DNA of 64,000 nt from the NCBI RefSeq assembly GCF_000972865.1, contig NZ_CP011144.1, positions 1,860,001 to 1,924,000 on the forward strand, written 5' to 3'. The translations under genes were made by a program, and so were the position numbers. This document shows, piece after piece, positions 52,309-63,141 of this stretch; position 1 is the stretch's first letter, and the number at the start of each line of letters is the position of its first letter. Under the pieces are notes generated by a model. That model had not been told where the DNA came from. It ran no database searches and saw only the letters and a list, made by a program, of their open reading frames with translations. This DNA comes from Pseudoxanthomonas suwonensis (lineage in GTDB: Bacteria > Pseudomonadota > Gammaproteobacteria > Xanthomonadales > Xanthomonadaceae).

Positions 52309-53751
52309 ATGACCTACTTCGACGCCGCTTGGGCATGGCTGGACGATCCACCGCGTCTGGCCCTGTACCTGGGCCTGGCCTGGCTGGCCTACCTGTTCGG
52401 ACTGGGCCTGTGGATCGTGCTGCAGAAGCGCGAGCCGGTCGCCACCCTCAGCTGGGTGATGTCGCTGGCGCTGCTGCCGTACGTGGGCTTCCTGATCTAT
52501 TTCCTGTTCGGCCCGCAGAAGATCCAGCGCCAGCGGCTGCGCCGCGGCCGTTCGCGCTCGGGTCTGGAGCAGTTCGCCGGGCCGCTGGCCGGCAACCCCG
52601 ACTGCGTGGAACTGGCGCGGCTGGGCCAGGCCACCACCGGCCTGGCGCCCTCCAGCGCCACCGCCGTGCAGTGGCTGGTCGACGGCCACGCGACCTACGG
52701 GGCGCTGCTGGAGGCGATCGCCGCGGCGCGCCACCACGTGCACCTGGAGTACTACATCTGGAACCCGGACCGCACCGGCCTGCGCCTGCGCGACGCGCTG
52801 GTCGAACGCGCGCGCGCCGGCGTGCAGGTGCGCCTGCTGCTGGACGCCGTCGGCTCCGGGCGCATGCGCCGGCGCCACCTGCAGCCGCTGGTCGATGCCG
52901 GGGCGGAAGTGTGCTGGTTCCATCCGACCCGGCTGCGGCCCTTCAGCCGGCCCTGGCTCAACATGCGCAGCCACCGCAAGATCGTGGTCGTCGACGGCGC
53001 GACCGGCTTCGTCGGCGGGATCAACGTCACCGACGAGCAGGACGAGGTCCTGTACCCGGGCGCCTACCGCGACCTGCACGTGCGGGTGGACGGCGCGGTC
53101 GTGCGCAGCCTGCAGCTGGTGTTCGTGGAGGACTGGGTCTACGCCAACGGCTGCGAGGCGCGCGTCTTCGGCGACGCCGGGTACTGGCCGGACCTGGCGC
53201 ACGGCCCGGTCGGCGCGCAGGTCCTGGTCTCCGGCCCGGATTCGTCCTGGGAAGCGATCCATCGGGTGCACGTGGGCGCGATCCACGAGGCCCGCCGCCG
53301 GGTGTGGCTGGTCACGCCCTACTTCGTGCCCGGCGAGGCGGCGCGCATGGCGCTGACCTCGGCCGCGCTGGGCGGGCTGGACACGCGCCTGCTGGTGCCA
53401 CGCTGGAGCGATTCGAAGCTGGTGACCCTGGCCGCGCGTTCCTACTACGACGAACTGCTCAGGGCCGGGGTGCAGGTCTACGAGTACGGGCCGCGCATGC
53501 TGCACACCAAGGCGCTGCTGGTCGACGAGGACCTGTGCGTCGTCGGCAGCGCCAACTTCGACCACCGCAGCTTCCGGCTGAACTTCGAGGTGTCGCTGCT
53601 GCTGCGCGACCTAGGCAGCTGCGAATCGCTGGCGCAGCTGCTGGAACGCGAGTTCGCGCGCGCCCGGCGCGTGCGCGTGGACCGGCCCATGGGCCTGTGG
53701 CGGCATCGGCTGCCGGAGGCGTTCGCACGCCTGCTCTCGCCGCTGCTTTGA
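52309..53751 (+). CDS. cls: Cardiolipin synthase
   Basis: 480 residues. Two N-terminal membrane helices (about 15-33 and 45-67) precede a phospholipase D fold with two HKD motifs: SHRKIVVVDGATGFVGGINVTDE near residue 222 and LHTKALLVDEDLCVVGSANFDHRS near 398. It joins two phosphatidylglycerols (or related lipids) to make cardiolipin at the inner membrane. A TAGAAT box lies about ten bases before the ATG, so the leader is very short. Length fits bacterial ClsA. Confidence 0.95.
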   Translation: MTYFDAAWAWLDDPPRLALYLGLAWLAYLFGLGLWIVLQKREPVATLSWVMSLALLPYVGFLIYFLFGPQKIQRQRLRRGRSRSGLEQFAGPLAGNPDCVELARLGQATTGLAPSSATAVQWLVDGHATYGALLEAIAAARHHVHLEYYIWNPDRTGLRLRDALVERARAGVQVRLLLDAVGSGRMRRRHLQPLVDAGAEVCWFHPTRLRPFSRPWLNMRSHRKIVVVDGATGFVGGINVTDEQDEVLYPGAYRDLHVRVDGAVVRSLQLVFVEDWVYANGCEARVFGDAGYWPDLAHGPVGAQVLVSGPDSSWEAIHRVHVGAIHEARRRVWLVTPYFVPGEAARMALTSAALGGLDTRLLVPRWSDSKLVTLAARSYYDELLRAGVQVYEYGPRMLHTKALLVDEDLCVVGSANFDHRSFRLNFEVSLLLRDLGSCESLAQLLEREFARARRVRVDRPMGLWRHRLPEAFARLLSPLL

Positions 53752-53869
53752 TGACGACGGGCGGGCGGCGGCGGCGGACGCGCGGTGGCCGCGGCGGCCG
53801 TCGAGGCGTCATCATGGCCGCGCCTGGCCGTATCCCGCGACCGGGCGGCACCCATCGGGGAGGTTTGCG

Positions 53870-54145
53870 ATGCACTGGCTCTATCTTCTGCTGGCGCTAG
53901 GCGCCCTGCTGCTGGCGATCACCACCGTGCACGGCTGGTTGCTGCTGCTGTCCCTGCTGGCCGCGCTGGCGCTGTTCGTGGCCTGGATCCGCGGCTGGTA
54001 CCTGGAGCGCATCGGCGGACGCCAGCAGGACGAGCTGGCGATGATCGACCCGGTCGAACTGCGCCGCCTGCGCGAGCTGGTCGAGGCGCGCAAGCGCGAA
54101 GCGGCCAATCCCCCGCCGCAGGATCCGACCTCGCCCTCGGCATGA
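53870..54145 (+). CDS. Small two-helix membrane protein, unknown
   Basis: 91 residues: two adjoining hydrophobic helices (about 3-22 and 24-44) in [37 protein letters not shown], then a charged cytoplasmic tail ([36 protein letters not shown]) likely helical. No family is recognised. It starts behind GAGG and its stop overlaps the ATG of pdxJ, so the two genes are translationally coupled. Confidence 0.75.
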   Translation: MHWLYLLLALGALLLAITTVHGWLLLLSLLAALALFVAWIRGWYLERIGGRQQDELAMIDPVELRRLRELVEARKREAANPPPQDPTSPSA

Positions 54146-54906
54146 GCACCCGGATCAGCGTCAACGTCAACAAGATCGCGGTCCTGCGCAATTCGCGCGG
54201 CGGCCACGAGCCGGACGTTACTGCCGCCGCGCGCGCATGCCTGGAGGCGGGCGCGCACGGCATCACCGTGCACCCGCGGCCCGACCGCAGGCATGTCGTC
54301 GCCGAGGACCTGCCGCCGCTGGCCGCGCTCACGGCGCAGTTCGGCGTGGAACTGAACATCGAGGGCAATCCGTTCGCACCGCCACGACCCGGCTATCCCG
54401 GGCTGCTCGCGCTGTGCGAGCAGGCACGGCCGGCGCAGGTGACCCTGGTCCCGGACAGCGACGGCCAGCTCACCTCTGACCACGGTTTCGCCTTCGACGG
54501 CGACACCGCCGCGCTGGCCGGGCAGGTCGCCGCCTTCGCCGCGCTCGGCTGCCGGGTCAGCCTGTTCGTCGACGCCGGGGTGGCATCGCTGGAGCGCGCC
54601 GCCGCGCTGGGCGCGCACCGCGTCGAGATCTATACCGGGCCTTATGCGCAGGCGTTCGCGGAAGGCGATGCCGACGCGGCCTTGCGCCTGTGCGCCGAGA
54701 CCGCGCGGCGGGCACAGGCGGCCGGACTGGGCGTCAACGCCGGCCACGACCTGTCGCAGGCCAACCTGGGCGCGTTCCTGGCCGGAGTGCCGGACGTGCT
54801 CGAAGTGTCGATCGGGCACGCGCTGGTCGGCGAGGCCCTGTACGACGGCCTGGATGCCACGGTCCGCGCCTACCTGGCGATCCTCGGGCGGGGCGGCGGG
54901 GCCTGA
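54142..54906 (+). CDS. pdxJ: Pyridoxine 5'-phosphate synthase
   Basis: 254 residues of the PdxJ TIM barrel: [21 protein letters not shown] at the start, [48 protein letters not shown] and [15 protein letters not shown]. It condenses deoxyxylulose 5-phosphate with amino-ketone phosphate to give pyridoxine phosphate (vitamin B6). The form with NSRGG and [11 protein letters not shown] is the one common in Xanthomonas. It overlaps the small membrane protein gene by four bases and ends before a bidirectional terminator. Confidence 0.95.
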   Translation: MSTRISVNVNKIAVLRNSRGGHEPDVTAAARACLEAGAHGITVHPRPDRRHVVAEDLPPLAALTAQFGVELNIEGNPFAPPRPGYPGLLALCEQARPAQVTLVPDSDGQLTSDHGFAFDGDTAALAGQVAAFAALGCRVSLFVDAGVASLERAAALGAHRVEIYTGPYAQAFAEGDADAALRLCAETARRAQAAGLGVNAGHDLSQANLGAFLAGVPDVLEVSIGHALVGEALYDGLDATVRAYLAILGRGGGA

Positions 54907-54953
54907 ACACCGCGCCGGGCCGCACCGGTGCCTTCCTCCGTTCCTGCAAAAGA

Positions 54954-54977
54954 AAACGCCGCCCGAAGGCGGCGTTT
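54954..54977. terminator. Bidirectional terminator between pdxJ and exbD2
   Basis: A 10-bp stem AAACGCCGCC / GGCGGCGTTT with a CGAA loop, A-rich on one side and T-rich on the other. It serves the convergent pdxJ and exb operon ends. Confidence 0.85.
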
Positions 54978-55038
54978 CCAGCTGCTTGGCGTTGCGGGTT
55001 CCCGCCGCTGCAGGAAGCGGGAGCCGCAGGCCTCGCGG

Positions 55039-55449
55039 TTACTGCTGCACGAAGTTGATCTTCTTCATGTCCGCGTTCTTGGCCGCGGCCAGTACCCGGG
55101 CCGTGACCTCGTACTCCGAATCGTTGCTGGCGTCGATGCGCAGCTCCGGCTGGTTGGTCGGATCGCGCTGCACCTCGGTCTCCATCATCTGCAGAAGCGA
55201 GGTGACCGACACCGGGCTGTTGTTCCAGAAGACCTGGTTGGAAGCGTCGATGCGCAGCTCGATCGGCGGCGGCGGCTCCCTCGTGACCGGCGGCGGGTTG
55301 ATGACCCGCTGCGGCAGGGCCACGTCGATCGGATAGGTCATGATCGGCGCGGTCACGATGAAGATGATCAGCAGCACCAGCATCACGTCCACCAGGGGCG
55401 TGACGTTGATGTCGGCCATGGGGCCTTGGGAACCGGAACTGAAAGCCAT
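55039..55449 (-). CDS. exbD2: ExbD2 biopolymer transport protein
   Basis: 136 residues. A short cytoplasmic start, one membrane helix with the proton-channel Asp ([27 protein letters not shown]) and a periplasmic domain. It is a paralogue of the ExbD gene just upstream; their first 40 residues are nearly the same and the periplasmic parts differ. In Xanthomonas the second ExbD is needed for some but not all TonB functions. Only three bases separate it from exbD1. Confidence 0.94.
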   Translation of the reverse strand: MAFSSGSQGPMADINVTPLVDVMLVLLIIFIVTAPIMTYPIDVALPQRVINPPPVTREPPPPIELRIDASNQVFWNNSPVSVTSLLQMMETEVQRDPTNQPELRIDASNDSEYEVTARVLAAAKNADMKKINFVQQ

Positions 55450-55452
55450 GGC

Positions 55453-55875
55453 TCAGTGACCCTTCTCTTTGGTGGCGACGAAGCCGATGTCCAGCATGCC
55501 GTTGCGCTGGGCGATCTGGGTGACTTCGCTGATCGTGCGCATCTTGGTGGTACGGTCGCCGCGCAGGTTCAGCTTGGGCTGAGGCACCTGCTGGGCGGCG
55601 CTGGACAGACGCGACTCGAGGATCTCGCGGGTGATCTCCTCGTCGCCCCAGAACAGCGAACCGTTCTCCGTCACCGAAATGGTGATGGGCATGGTCCGCG
55701 CCTCTTCGTCGTCCTTGGCGACCACATCCGTTTCCGGCAGCTCGATCTTCACTTTGTGCTGCATCAGCGGCGCGGTGATGATGAAGATGATGAGCAGCAC
55801 CAGCATCACGTCCACGAGGGGCGTGACGTTGATGTCGGCCATCGGGCCGCCGCTGTTGTCCGAACTGAAGGCCAT
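55453..55875 (-). CDS. exbD1: ExbD1 biopolymer transport protein
   Basis: 140 residues with helix [27 protein letters not shown] and the conserved channel Asp, then KVKIELPETDVVAKDDEEARTMPITISVTENGSLFWGDEEI in the periplasm. It forms with ExbB the proton-driven motor that energises TonB for the receptors in the pectin locus. Gene order tonB-exbB-exbD1-exbD2 is the Xanthomonas type. Confidence 0.95.
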   Translation of the reverse strand: MAFSSDNSGGPMADINVTPLVDVMLVLLIIFIITAPLMQHKVKIELPETDVVAKDDEEARTMPITISVTENGSLFWGDEEITREILESRLSSAAQQVPQPKLNLRGDRTTKMRTISEVTQIAQRNGMLDIGFVATKEKGH

Positions 55876-55917
55876 GCGGGCTCTCCGTTACTTGGATCGT
55901 TCTTCGGGACTACCGGC

Positions 55918-56673
55918 TCAGCGCACGCGCGAGCCGGTGGCGAAGAAGTCGTGCAGATCGTGGGCGAACGAATCGAACTTGGCGATCGTGGCGCTGTTGA
56001 TCTTGTTGAAGAAGTTGTAGGCGAACACCGCCGGGATCGCGACGAACAGACCGATCGCGGTCATGATCAGCGCCTCGCCCACCGGGCCGGCCACCGCGTC
56101 GATCGAGGCCGAGCCGGTGGCGCCGATGCGGATCAGGGCGCCGTAGATGCCCCACACCGTACCCAGCAGGCCCACGAACGGGGCGGTCGCACCGACAGTC
56201 GCCAGCAGCACCATGCCCGACTGCAGCCGCGAGCTCTCGCGGGTCACGGCCTGGCGCAGGGCGCGGTCGACGAACTCCGAGCGGGTCAGGTTCTCGCCCA
56301 GGCCGGCGCCGGCACCTTCCGAGCGCTGGTGGTGGGCGGCGGCCTGCGCGGCGTCCAGGGCGATCTTGGAGAACGGCTCGCTACGCGGCTGCTCTTCCAT
56401 GACGCGGATGGCTTCCTGCGCGTTGGGGGCTTCCCAGAACGCATTGACCACGCGATCGGCGTAGGACTTCAGGCGGGTGTTCTTGATGGCGTTGAAGACC
56501 GTCCAGTACCAGGCCGCGGCCGACATGAACACCAGGGTCAGCAGCACGATCCAGGAGACGGCGAATTCTCCGGGCTTGGAGACCATCTCCGAGATCATGT
56601 GGTCGAAGCCCATCTGCGTGAGGGCGGAGGCGTTGCCCCCCGCAGCGGCGGCGATGAAGAGTTCCTGCAGCAT
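55918..56673 (-). CDS. exbB: ExbB/TolQ-type proton channel protein
   Basis: 251 residues with three membrane helices: near 35-58 (FAVSWIVLLTLVFMSAAAWYWTVF), 150-172 (GMVLLATVGATAPFVGLLGTVWGIY) and 195-215 (GEALIMTAIGLFVAIPAVFAYNFF). The ExbB core motif APFVGLLGTVWGIYGAL is intact. It is the pentameric scaffold of the TonB motor. It lies about 90 bases downstream of tonB. Confidence 0.95.
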   Translation of the reverse strand: MLQELFIAAAAGGNASALTQMGFDHMISEMVSKPGEFAVSWIVLLTLVFMSAAAWYWTVFNAIKNTRLKSYADRVVNAFWEAPNAQEAIRVMEEQPRSEPFSKIALDAAQAAAHHQRSEGAGAGLGENLTRSEFVDRALRQAVTRESSRLQSGMVLLATVGATAPFVGLLGTVWGIYGALIRIGATGSASIDAVAGPVGEALIMTAIGLFVAIPAVFAYNFFNKINSATIAKFDSFAHDLHDFFATGSRVR

Positions 56674-56762
56674 GACGCTTACCTTTGGTTTGTTTGGTGG
56701 AGAAGGAAGGCGGAAACGCTAGGCCCGGTTTCCCTTAGGGGGTTCCCCCAAGGAAACGGACA

Positions 56763-57437
56763 TCAACCCAGGGTGAAGTTCACCGGGACCCGAACGCGAC
56801 CGGCCGCCTTCTGGCCGTTCACAGTAGCGGGATTGAAACGCCATTTACGCGCGGCCTCCATGGCGGCCCGGTCCAGATCGCGGTTGCGGCTGGATCGTTC
56901 GACCGACACGTTGGTCACGTTGCCGTTGGCGTCGACGTCGATGACGAGGATGACCTCGCCCTCGATGCCGGCGCGCGCGGCTGCCGGCGGGTAGCGCGGC
57001 GGGTTCATGTTCTTGGAGGAGATGTCGACGCTGGCGCCGATGTCGGCGACCGGCTGCGGCGGCGCGGGCGGCGACGGCTCCTGGTAGACGTCGGTCGGGC
57101 GCGGCTCGGCCACGTCGATCGGCGGGGCCTCCGGCGGTGGCGGCACCGGCGAGGGCTTCGGCGGCGCCAGGTCCTTGATCGGCGGCGGCGGCTTGTCCTG
57201 CGGCGGCGGCGGCGGCGGCGGCGGGGGTGGCGGCGGCGGCGCGTCGACCAGGGTGACCAGGATGTTGCGTTCCTTCTCCGTTTCCGCCTTCGGCGCCACG
57301 GCGGGGATGAGCAGCAGCATCAGCGCGGCCAGGTGCAGCGCAATGACGAACGCAATGCCGATGATGCGCGGCCAGCTGAGGCCGCTCTCCTCGGTTTCTT
57401 CGTAGTTCCTGTGGTGGACAACCAGTTGTTCAGCCAT
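56763..57437 (-). CDS. tonB: TonB energy-transducing protein
   Basis: 224 residues. Short cytoplasmic start, membrane helix (about 25-48, RIIGIAFVIALHLAALMLLLIP), a Pro-rich periplasmic span (about 68-130, with a run of ten prolines and Pro-Lys/Pro-Glu pairs) and the C-terminal TonB domain (YPPAAARAGIEGEVILVIDVDANGNVTNVSVERSS, AMEAARKWRFNPATVNG). It carries energy from ExbBD to outer-membrane receptors. The operon has its own upstream region of about 150 bases, shared back-to-tail with the TPR gene. Confidence 0.95.
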   Translation of the reverse strand: MAEQLVVHHRNYEETEESGLSWPRIIGIAFVIALHLAALMLLLIPAVAPKAETEKERNILVTLVDAPPPPPPPPPPPPPQDKPPPPIKDLAPPKPSPVPPPPEAPPIDVAEPRPTDVYQEPSPPAPPQPVADIGASVDISSKNMNPPRYPPAAARAGIEGEVILVIDVDANGNVTNVSVERSSRNRDLDRAAMEAARKWRFNPATVNGQKAAGRVRVPVNFTLG

Positions 57438-57588
57438 GCGCCTAGTGACTCAGGTGTGGGGCCGGGTGCCGCCGGGGGAAGGTCCCGTCCGGGGGCAGCC
57501 CAGGTTCTCGCGGGTGACACCGCATGAACCGCCAAGCATATACCAATCCCGCGCCCGTGTGCCTAGGGCGCGGCGCTTTTCCGTGAAG

Positions 57589-58758
57589 TTACTTCAAGTT
57601 GATGATTTTCCTGGCGTCTTCCGGCTTCCTCACGCCCTTGTCCAGGGCCTGCTGGGCGGCCTGCTTGGCTTCGGGGACCCGACCCTCCTGCCACAGCACG
57701 CGGGCGAGGTTGAGGTAGGTCTCGCCGTCCTTGGACAGCGGGGCGGCCTTCTGCCAGTTCTCGATCGCCTGCGGGATCTGTTCGCTGTAGTAGTACGACT
57801 GGGCCAGGGCCAGGTGGGTCTGGTAGTCGGGCTTGAGCGCGCCCTTCTGCAGGCCTTCGTTGATCACCGAGATGACGTCCTTCTCGCGGTTGTCCATGTT
57901 GGCGTAGGTGATGTACAGCTGGCGGTACTCGCGCTCCTCGCTCAGCTGGCCGGCCGCGCGCAGCTTCTCCAGCACCACGGCGGCCTTGTCCATCTGGTCG
58001 GCCTGGGCATAGATCGCGGCCAGGTTCATCTGGGTCTTCTTGTCGCTCGGGTTCTTCGCCGCCAGCTGTTCGGCCAGGGCGATCGCATCGCCGCTCTGGT
58101 TGGCTTCGGCGTAGGAGGCCATCAGCAGCTGCACCCAGCTGTCCTTCGGCTCGGGCGTCGACTCGACCGCCTGCTTCAGCGGCGGGATCGCCTCCTGGTA
58201 GCGCTCCATCTGGTACAGCGCCTGGCCCTTGAGCACCAGGTCGTCGGGCCGGGTCGACCGGGTCTCGGTCAGGTAACGGTCGAGCGTGGCCATGCCGGCG
58301 TCGAGCTCGTCGTCGGCCAGCTGCAGCTGCGCCAGCATCAGCATCGTCTGGTAGTGGCCGTTGTTGTCCAGGGCGTCGAACTGCAGCGCCTGCTGCAGGT
58401 AGGTCTTGGCCGCGGCGGTGTCGTCGAGGTTGTAGGCGGCCTGCGCGGCGAGCTGGGTGGCCAGTGCCTTGTCGTACTCGTTGGCGCCGTCGGTGGTCAG
58501 CACGTCGTCGGCCAGCGTGCGGGTCTGCGCGTAATCGTCCTTGTTGTAGACGTCGATCAGCTTCTGCAGCTTCTTGCCGGCCTTGGTGGACGCCTTGGCC
58601 GCCGGTTCCTGGCGGGTCGCCTGCGGGTACAGCTGCTCGACCTTGTCGGACTTCTTGCTCGAGCGCGACGACTGCGCGGAGGCATCGCCCACGACCATCC
58701 CGCCGAGGGCGGCGGCGATGAAGATCGACAGGACGGCATGCTTGCTGCTGAATTTCAT
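57589..58758 (-). CDS. Secreted TPR-repeat protein
   Basis: 389 residues. Signal peptide (about 1-28, ending ASA), a basic Ser-rich start, then at least seven TPR-like helix pairs (for example AAQAAYNLDDTAAAKTYLQQALQFD, VLKGQALYQMERYQEAIPPLKQAVE, THLALAQSYYYSEQIPQAIENWQKA, YLNLARVLWQEGRVPEAKQAAQQAL). It is probably a periplasmic scaffold. Its steady place upstream of tonB suggests a link with TonB-dependent uptake, but no direct function can be read. The ATG at 58758 has AGGTG. Confidence 0.87.
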   Translation of the reverse strand: MKFSSKHAVLSIFIAAALGGMVVGDASAQSSRSSKKSDKVEQLYPQATRQEPAAKASTKAGKKLQKLIDVYNKDDYAQTRTLADDVLTTDGANEYDKALATQLAAQAAYNLDDTAAAKTYLQQALQFDALDNNGHYQTMLMLAQLQLADDELDAGMATLDRYLTETRSTRPDDLVLKGQALYQMERYQEAIPPLKQAVESTPEPKDSWVQLLMASYAEANQSGDAIALAEQLAAKNPSDKKTQMNLAAIYAQADQMDKAAVVLEKLRAAGQLSEEREYRQLYITYANMDNREKDVISVINEGLQKGALKPDYQTHLALAQSYYYSEQIPQAIENWQKAAPLSKDGETYLNLARVLWQEGRVPEAKQAAQQALDKGVRKPEDARKIINLK

Positions 58759-58870
58759 TGGATCACCTCGTACGGGCCACCGCTCGCGGGCGGGGGCGGG
58801 AACCGGGCCGGCAACGCTATCAGAACCGGCTTTCTTTCGGAATGGCAGGAAAAACGCGTTGTTCTCGCGG

Positions 58871-59683
58871 TCAGGTCCCACACCGGGGCGTATGGCCGGC
58901 CTGGCGTGCGGCCTGGTAGAGCGGCTGCAGCGACGGCGCCCGGGCTTCCAGCGCCCGGATCCGGTTCTGCGGATCGGGGTGGGTGGACAGCCATTCGGGC
59001 GCGCGGCCGGCGGAGGCCGCGACCATGTTCTTCCACAGGTCCACGGCCTGCGCCGGGTCGAAACCGGCCTGCGCCATCAACCGCTGGCCGATCTCGTCGG
59101 ATTCGGTTTCCTGGGTGCGGGAGAACGGCAGCAGCACGCCCATCTGCGCGGCCATGCCGCCGCCCTGGGTGACCAGGTCGGTGCCGGTCTGGCCGTAGCG
59201 GGCGCCGGCAAGCGCACCGAGCACTGCCAGGCCGGTCGAGGTCGCGCTCTGCCGCGACGCGCGCTCGTTGGTGTGGCGCGCGTAGACGTGGCCGATCTCG
59301 TGGCCGATCACCGCCGCCAGCTGGTCCTGGTTCTTAGCCACCGTGAACATGCCCGTGTTCACGCCGACCTTGCCGCCGGGCAGGGCGAAGGCGTTGGGAC
59401 TGTCGTCGACGAACACCGCCGTTTCCCATTGCAGCTGGCGCCATTCCGCAGGCAGTTGCGCGACCAGCGCCTGGACCACGCACTGCACGTACTGGCTCTG
59501 CTGGCCGCCGGACAGGGTCTTCTGCTTGCTCTTCATCTCGGCGAAGGCCTGCGCGCCCATCTGGTTGAGCTGGCTGTCCGAGTAGGCCATGTACTGGGTG
59601 CGACCCGTGGGCGATGTCGTGGTCGCGCACGCGGCCAGCACGACCGCGGCCGCCAATACCAACCCTGCCCGCTTCAGATGCAT
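58871..59683 (-). CDS. M48-family metalloprotease lipoprotein
   Basis: 270 residues. A lipoprotein signal (VVLAACATTTSP) is followed by an M48 (Oma1/BepA-like) peptidase core: zinc motif HEIGH in AAVIGHEIGHVYARHTNERAS and the third ligand Glu in ETESDEIGQRLMAQAGFDP. AFALPGGKVGVNTGMF and LSTHPDPQNRIRAL are family marks. It likely works in outer-membrane protein quality control (as does YcaL/LoiP). The start at 59683 is chosen for the signal peptide; a GTG at 59704 would add seven residues. Confidence 0.92.
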   Translation of the reverse strand: MHLKRAGLVLAAAVVLAACATTTSPTGRTQYMAYSDSQLNQMGAQAFAEMKSKQKTLSGGQQSQYVQCVVQALVAQLPAEWRQLQWETAVFVDDSPNAFALPGGKVGVNTGMFTVAKNQDQLAAVIGHEIGHVYARHTNERASRQSATSTGLAVLGALAGARYGQTGTDLVTQGGGMAAQMGVLLPFSRTQETESDEIGQRLMAQAGFDPAQAVDLWKNMVAASAGRAPEWLSTHPDPQNRIRALEARAPSLQPLYQAARQAGHTPRCGT

Positions 59684-59755
59684 CTGTTGTCCCGCCCTGT
59701 TCACTTTCGGCGACAGTGTCCTCGCAGCCGGCTTAACTTTTCGTCAAGCGCAACG

Positions 59756-60565
59756 CTAGATCAGGCCGTGTACGACCAATGCCAGCGCGTTGTTCAGCGC
59801 GTGTGCGAGAAACGGCGCCCACAGGCTGCCGGTGCGCCAGTACAGCCAGGCGAAGGCCGCGCCCATGCCGCCGTAGATCAGCCACAGCTGCAGGACCGCC
59901 AGCGGCGGGTTGTGGCTGATCCCGGGGACTTCGTGGACCAGGGCGAAGGCCAGGCTGCTCACCACCAGGCCCAGCCAGGGCCGGCCGGCCGCCAGGAAGC
60001 GGCCGAAGAACACCCGCCGGAACAGCAGCTCCTCGTAGGCCGGCGCGAGCACCACCGCGAACAGGAACAGGAATACCGGCCAGTTGCGCGCGGCCTCCTC
60101 CACCAGCGCCAGGTTGGTGGGCACCGGCTCGCTGCCGAGCTGCCGGGCCAGCCAGCCGAGCAGCGAACTGCCCAGGAACACCGCCACGCCGACCAGCACG
60201 GTCCAGCCCCACGTGGAACGGCGCCGCAATGCCGCATGCGCCGTGGTCCGTTCGCCGGCATCGGCACGCCGCCGCCAGAAATACAGGACCAGCGCCGCGA
60301 AGGACGTGGCGAACAGCGCGAACAGGATCTGCGCCAGCGCTCCCGGCTGGCCGATCGCCGCCTGGATCGCGGCCGCATCCGGCTGGCCGCCGGCGGCCAG
60401 CGTTGCCGCGCGCCAGACGGTCCAGACCGCGGCGGCGGCGATGCTGCCGCCGACCACCAGCAGCACGGCCAGCAGCGCGTCGAACAAGAACGCGCGCAGC
60501 AGCGGCGCCATGCGCGATGGCGGCACGGCGGCGTGCATGGTCCCGGCCACGGGTTCCCCGGTCAC
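59756..60565 (-). CDS. CPBP-family intramembrane protease
   Basis: 269 residues with about seven membrane helices. The Abi/CPBP motifs are present: EELLFRRVFFGRFL (Glu-Glu and Arg), FALVHEVPG (His) and HALNNALALVVHG (His and Asn). These are glutamate intramembrane proteases related to eukaryotic Rce1; bacterial roles range from bacteriocin self-immunity to unknown. It begins a few bases after gyrB ends on the same strand, so it may be read with gyrB. Confidence 0.88.
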   Translation of the reverse strand: MTGEPVAGTMHAAVPPSRMAPLLRAFLFDALLAVLLVVGGSIAAAAVWTVWRAATLAAGGQPDAAAIQAAIGQPGALAQILFALFATSFAALVLYFWRRRADAGERTTAHAALRRRSTWGWTVLVGVAVFLGSSLLGWLARQLGSEPVPTNLALVEEAARNWPVFLFLFAVVLAPAYEELLFRRVFFGRFLAAGRPWLGLVVSSLAFALVHEVPGISHNPPLAVLQLWLIYGGMGAAFAWLYWRTGSLWAPFLAHALNNALALVVHGLI

Positions 60566-60569
60566 CGGC

Positions 60570-63080
<2,511 letters not shown>

Positions 63081-63102
63081 TTAGCTATAGGGTTGACGGC
63101 CG

Positions 63103-63108
63103 ATTATA
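63103..63108 (-). promoter_or_regulatory. Probable -10 box of gyrB
   Basis: TATAAT on the minus strand in the recF-gyrB gap, about 75 bases before the gyrB start. No good -35 hexamer was found 16-18 bases upstream. Confidence 0.55.
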
Positions 63109-63141
63109 CCCCAGCCCGGACCTCTCCCCCGGTCCGCGGGA

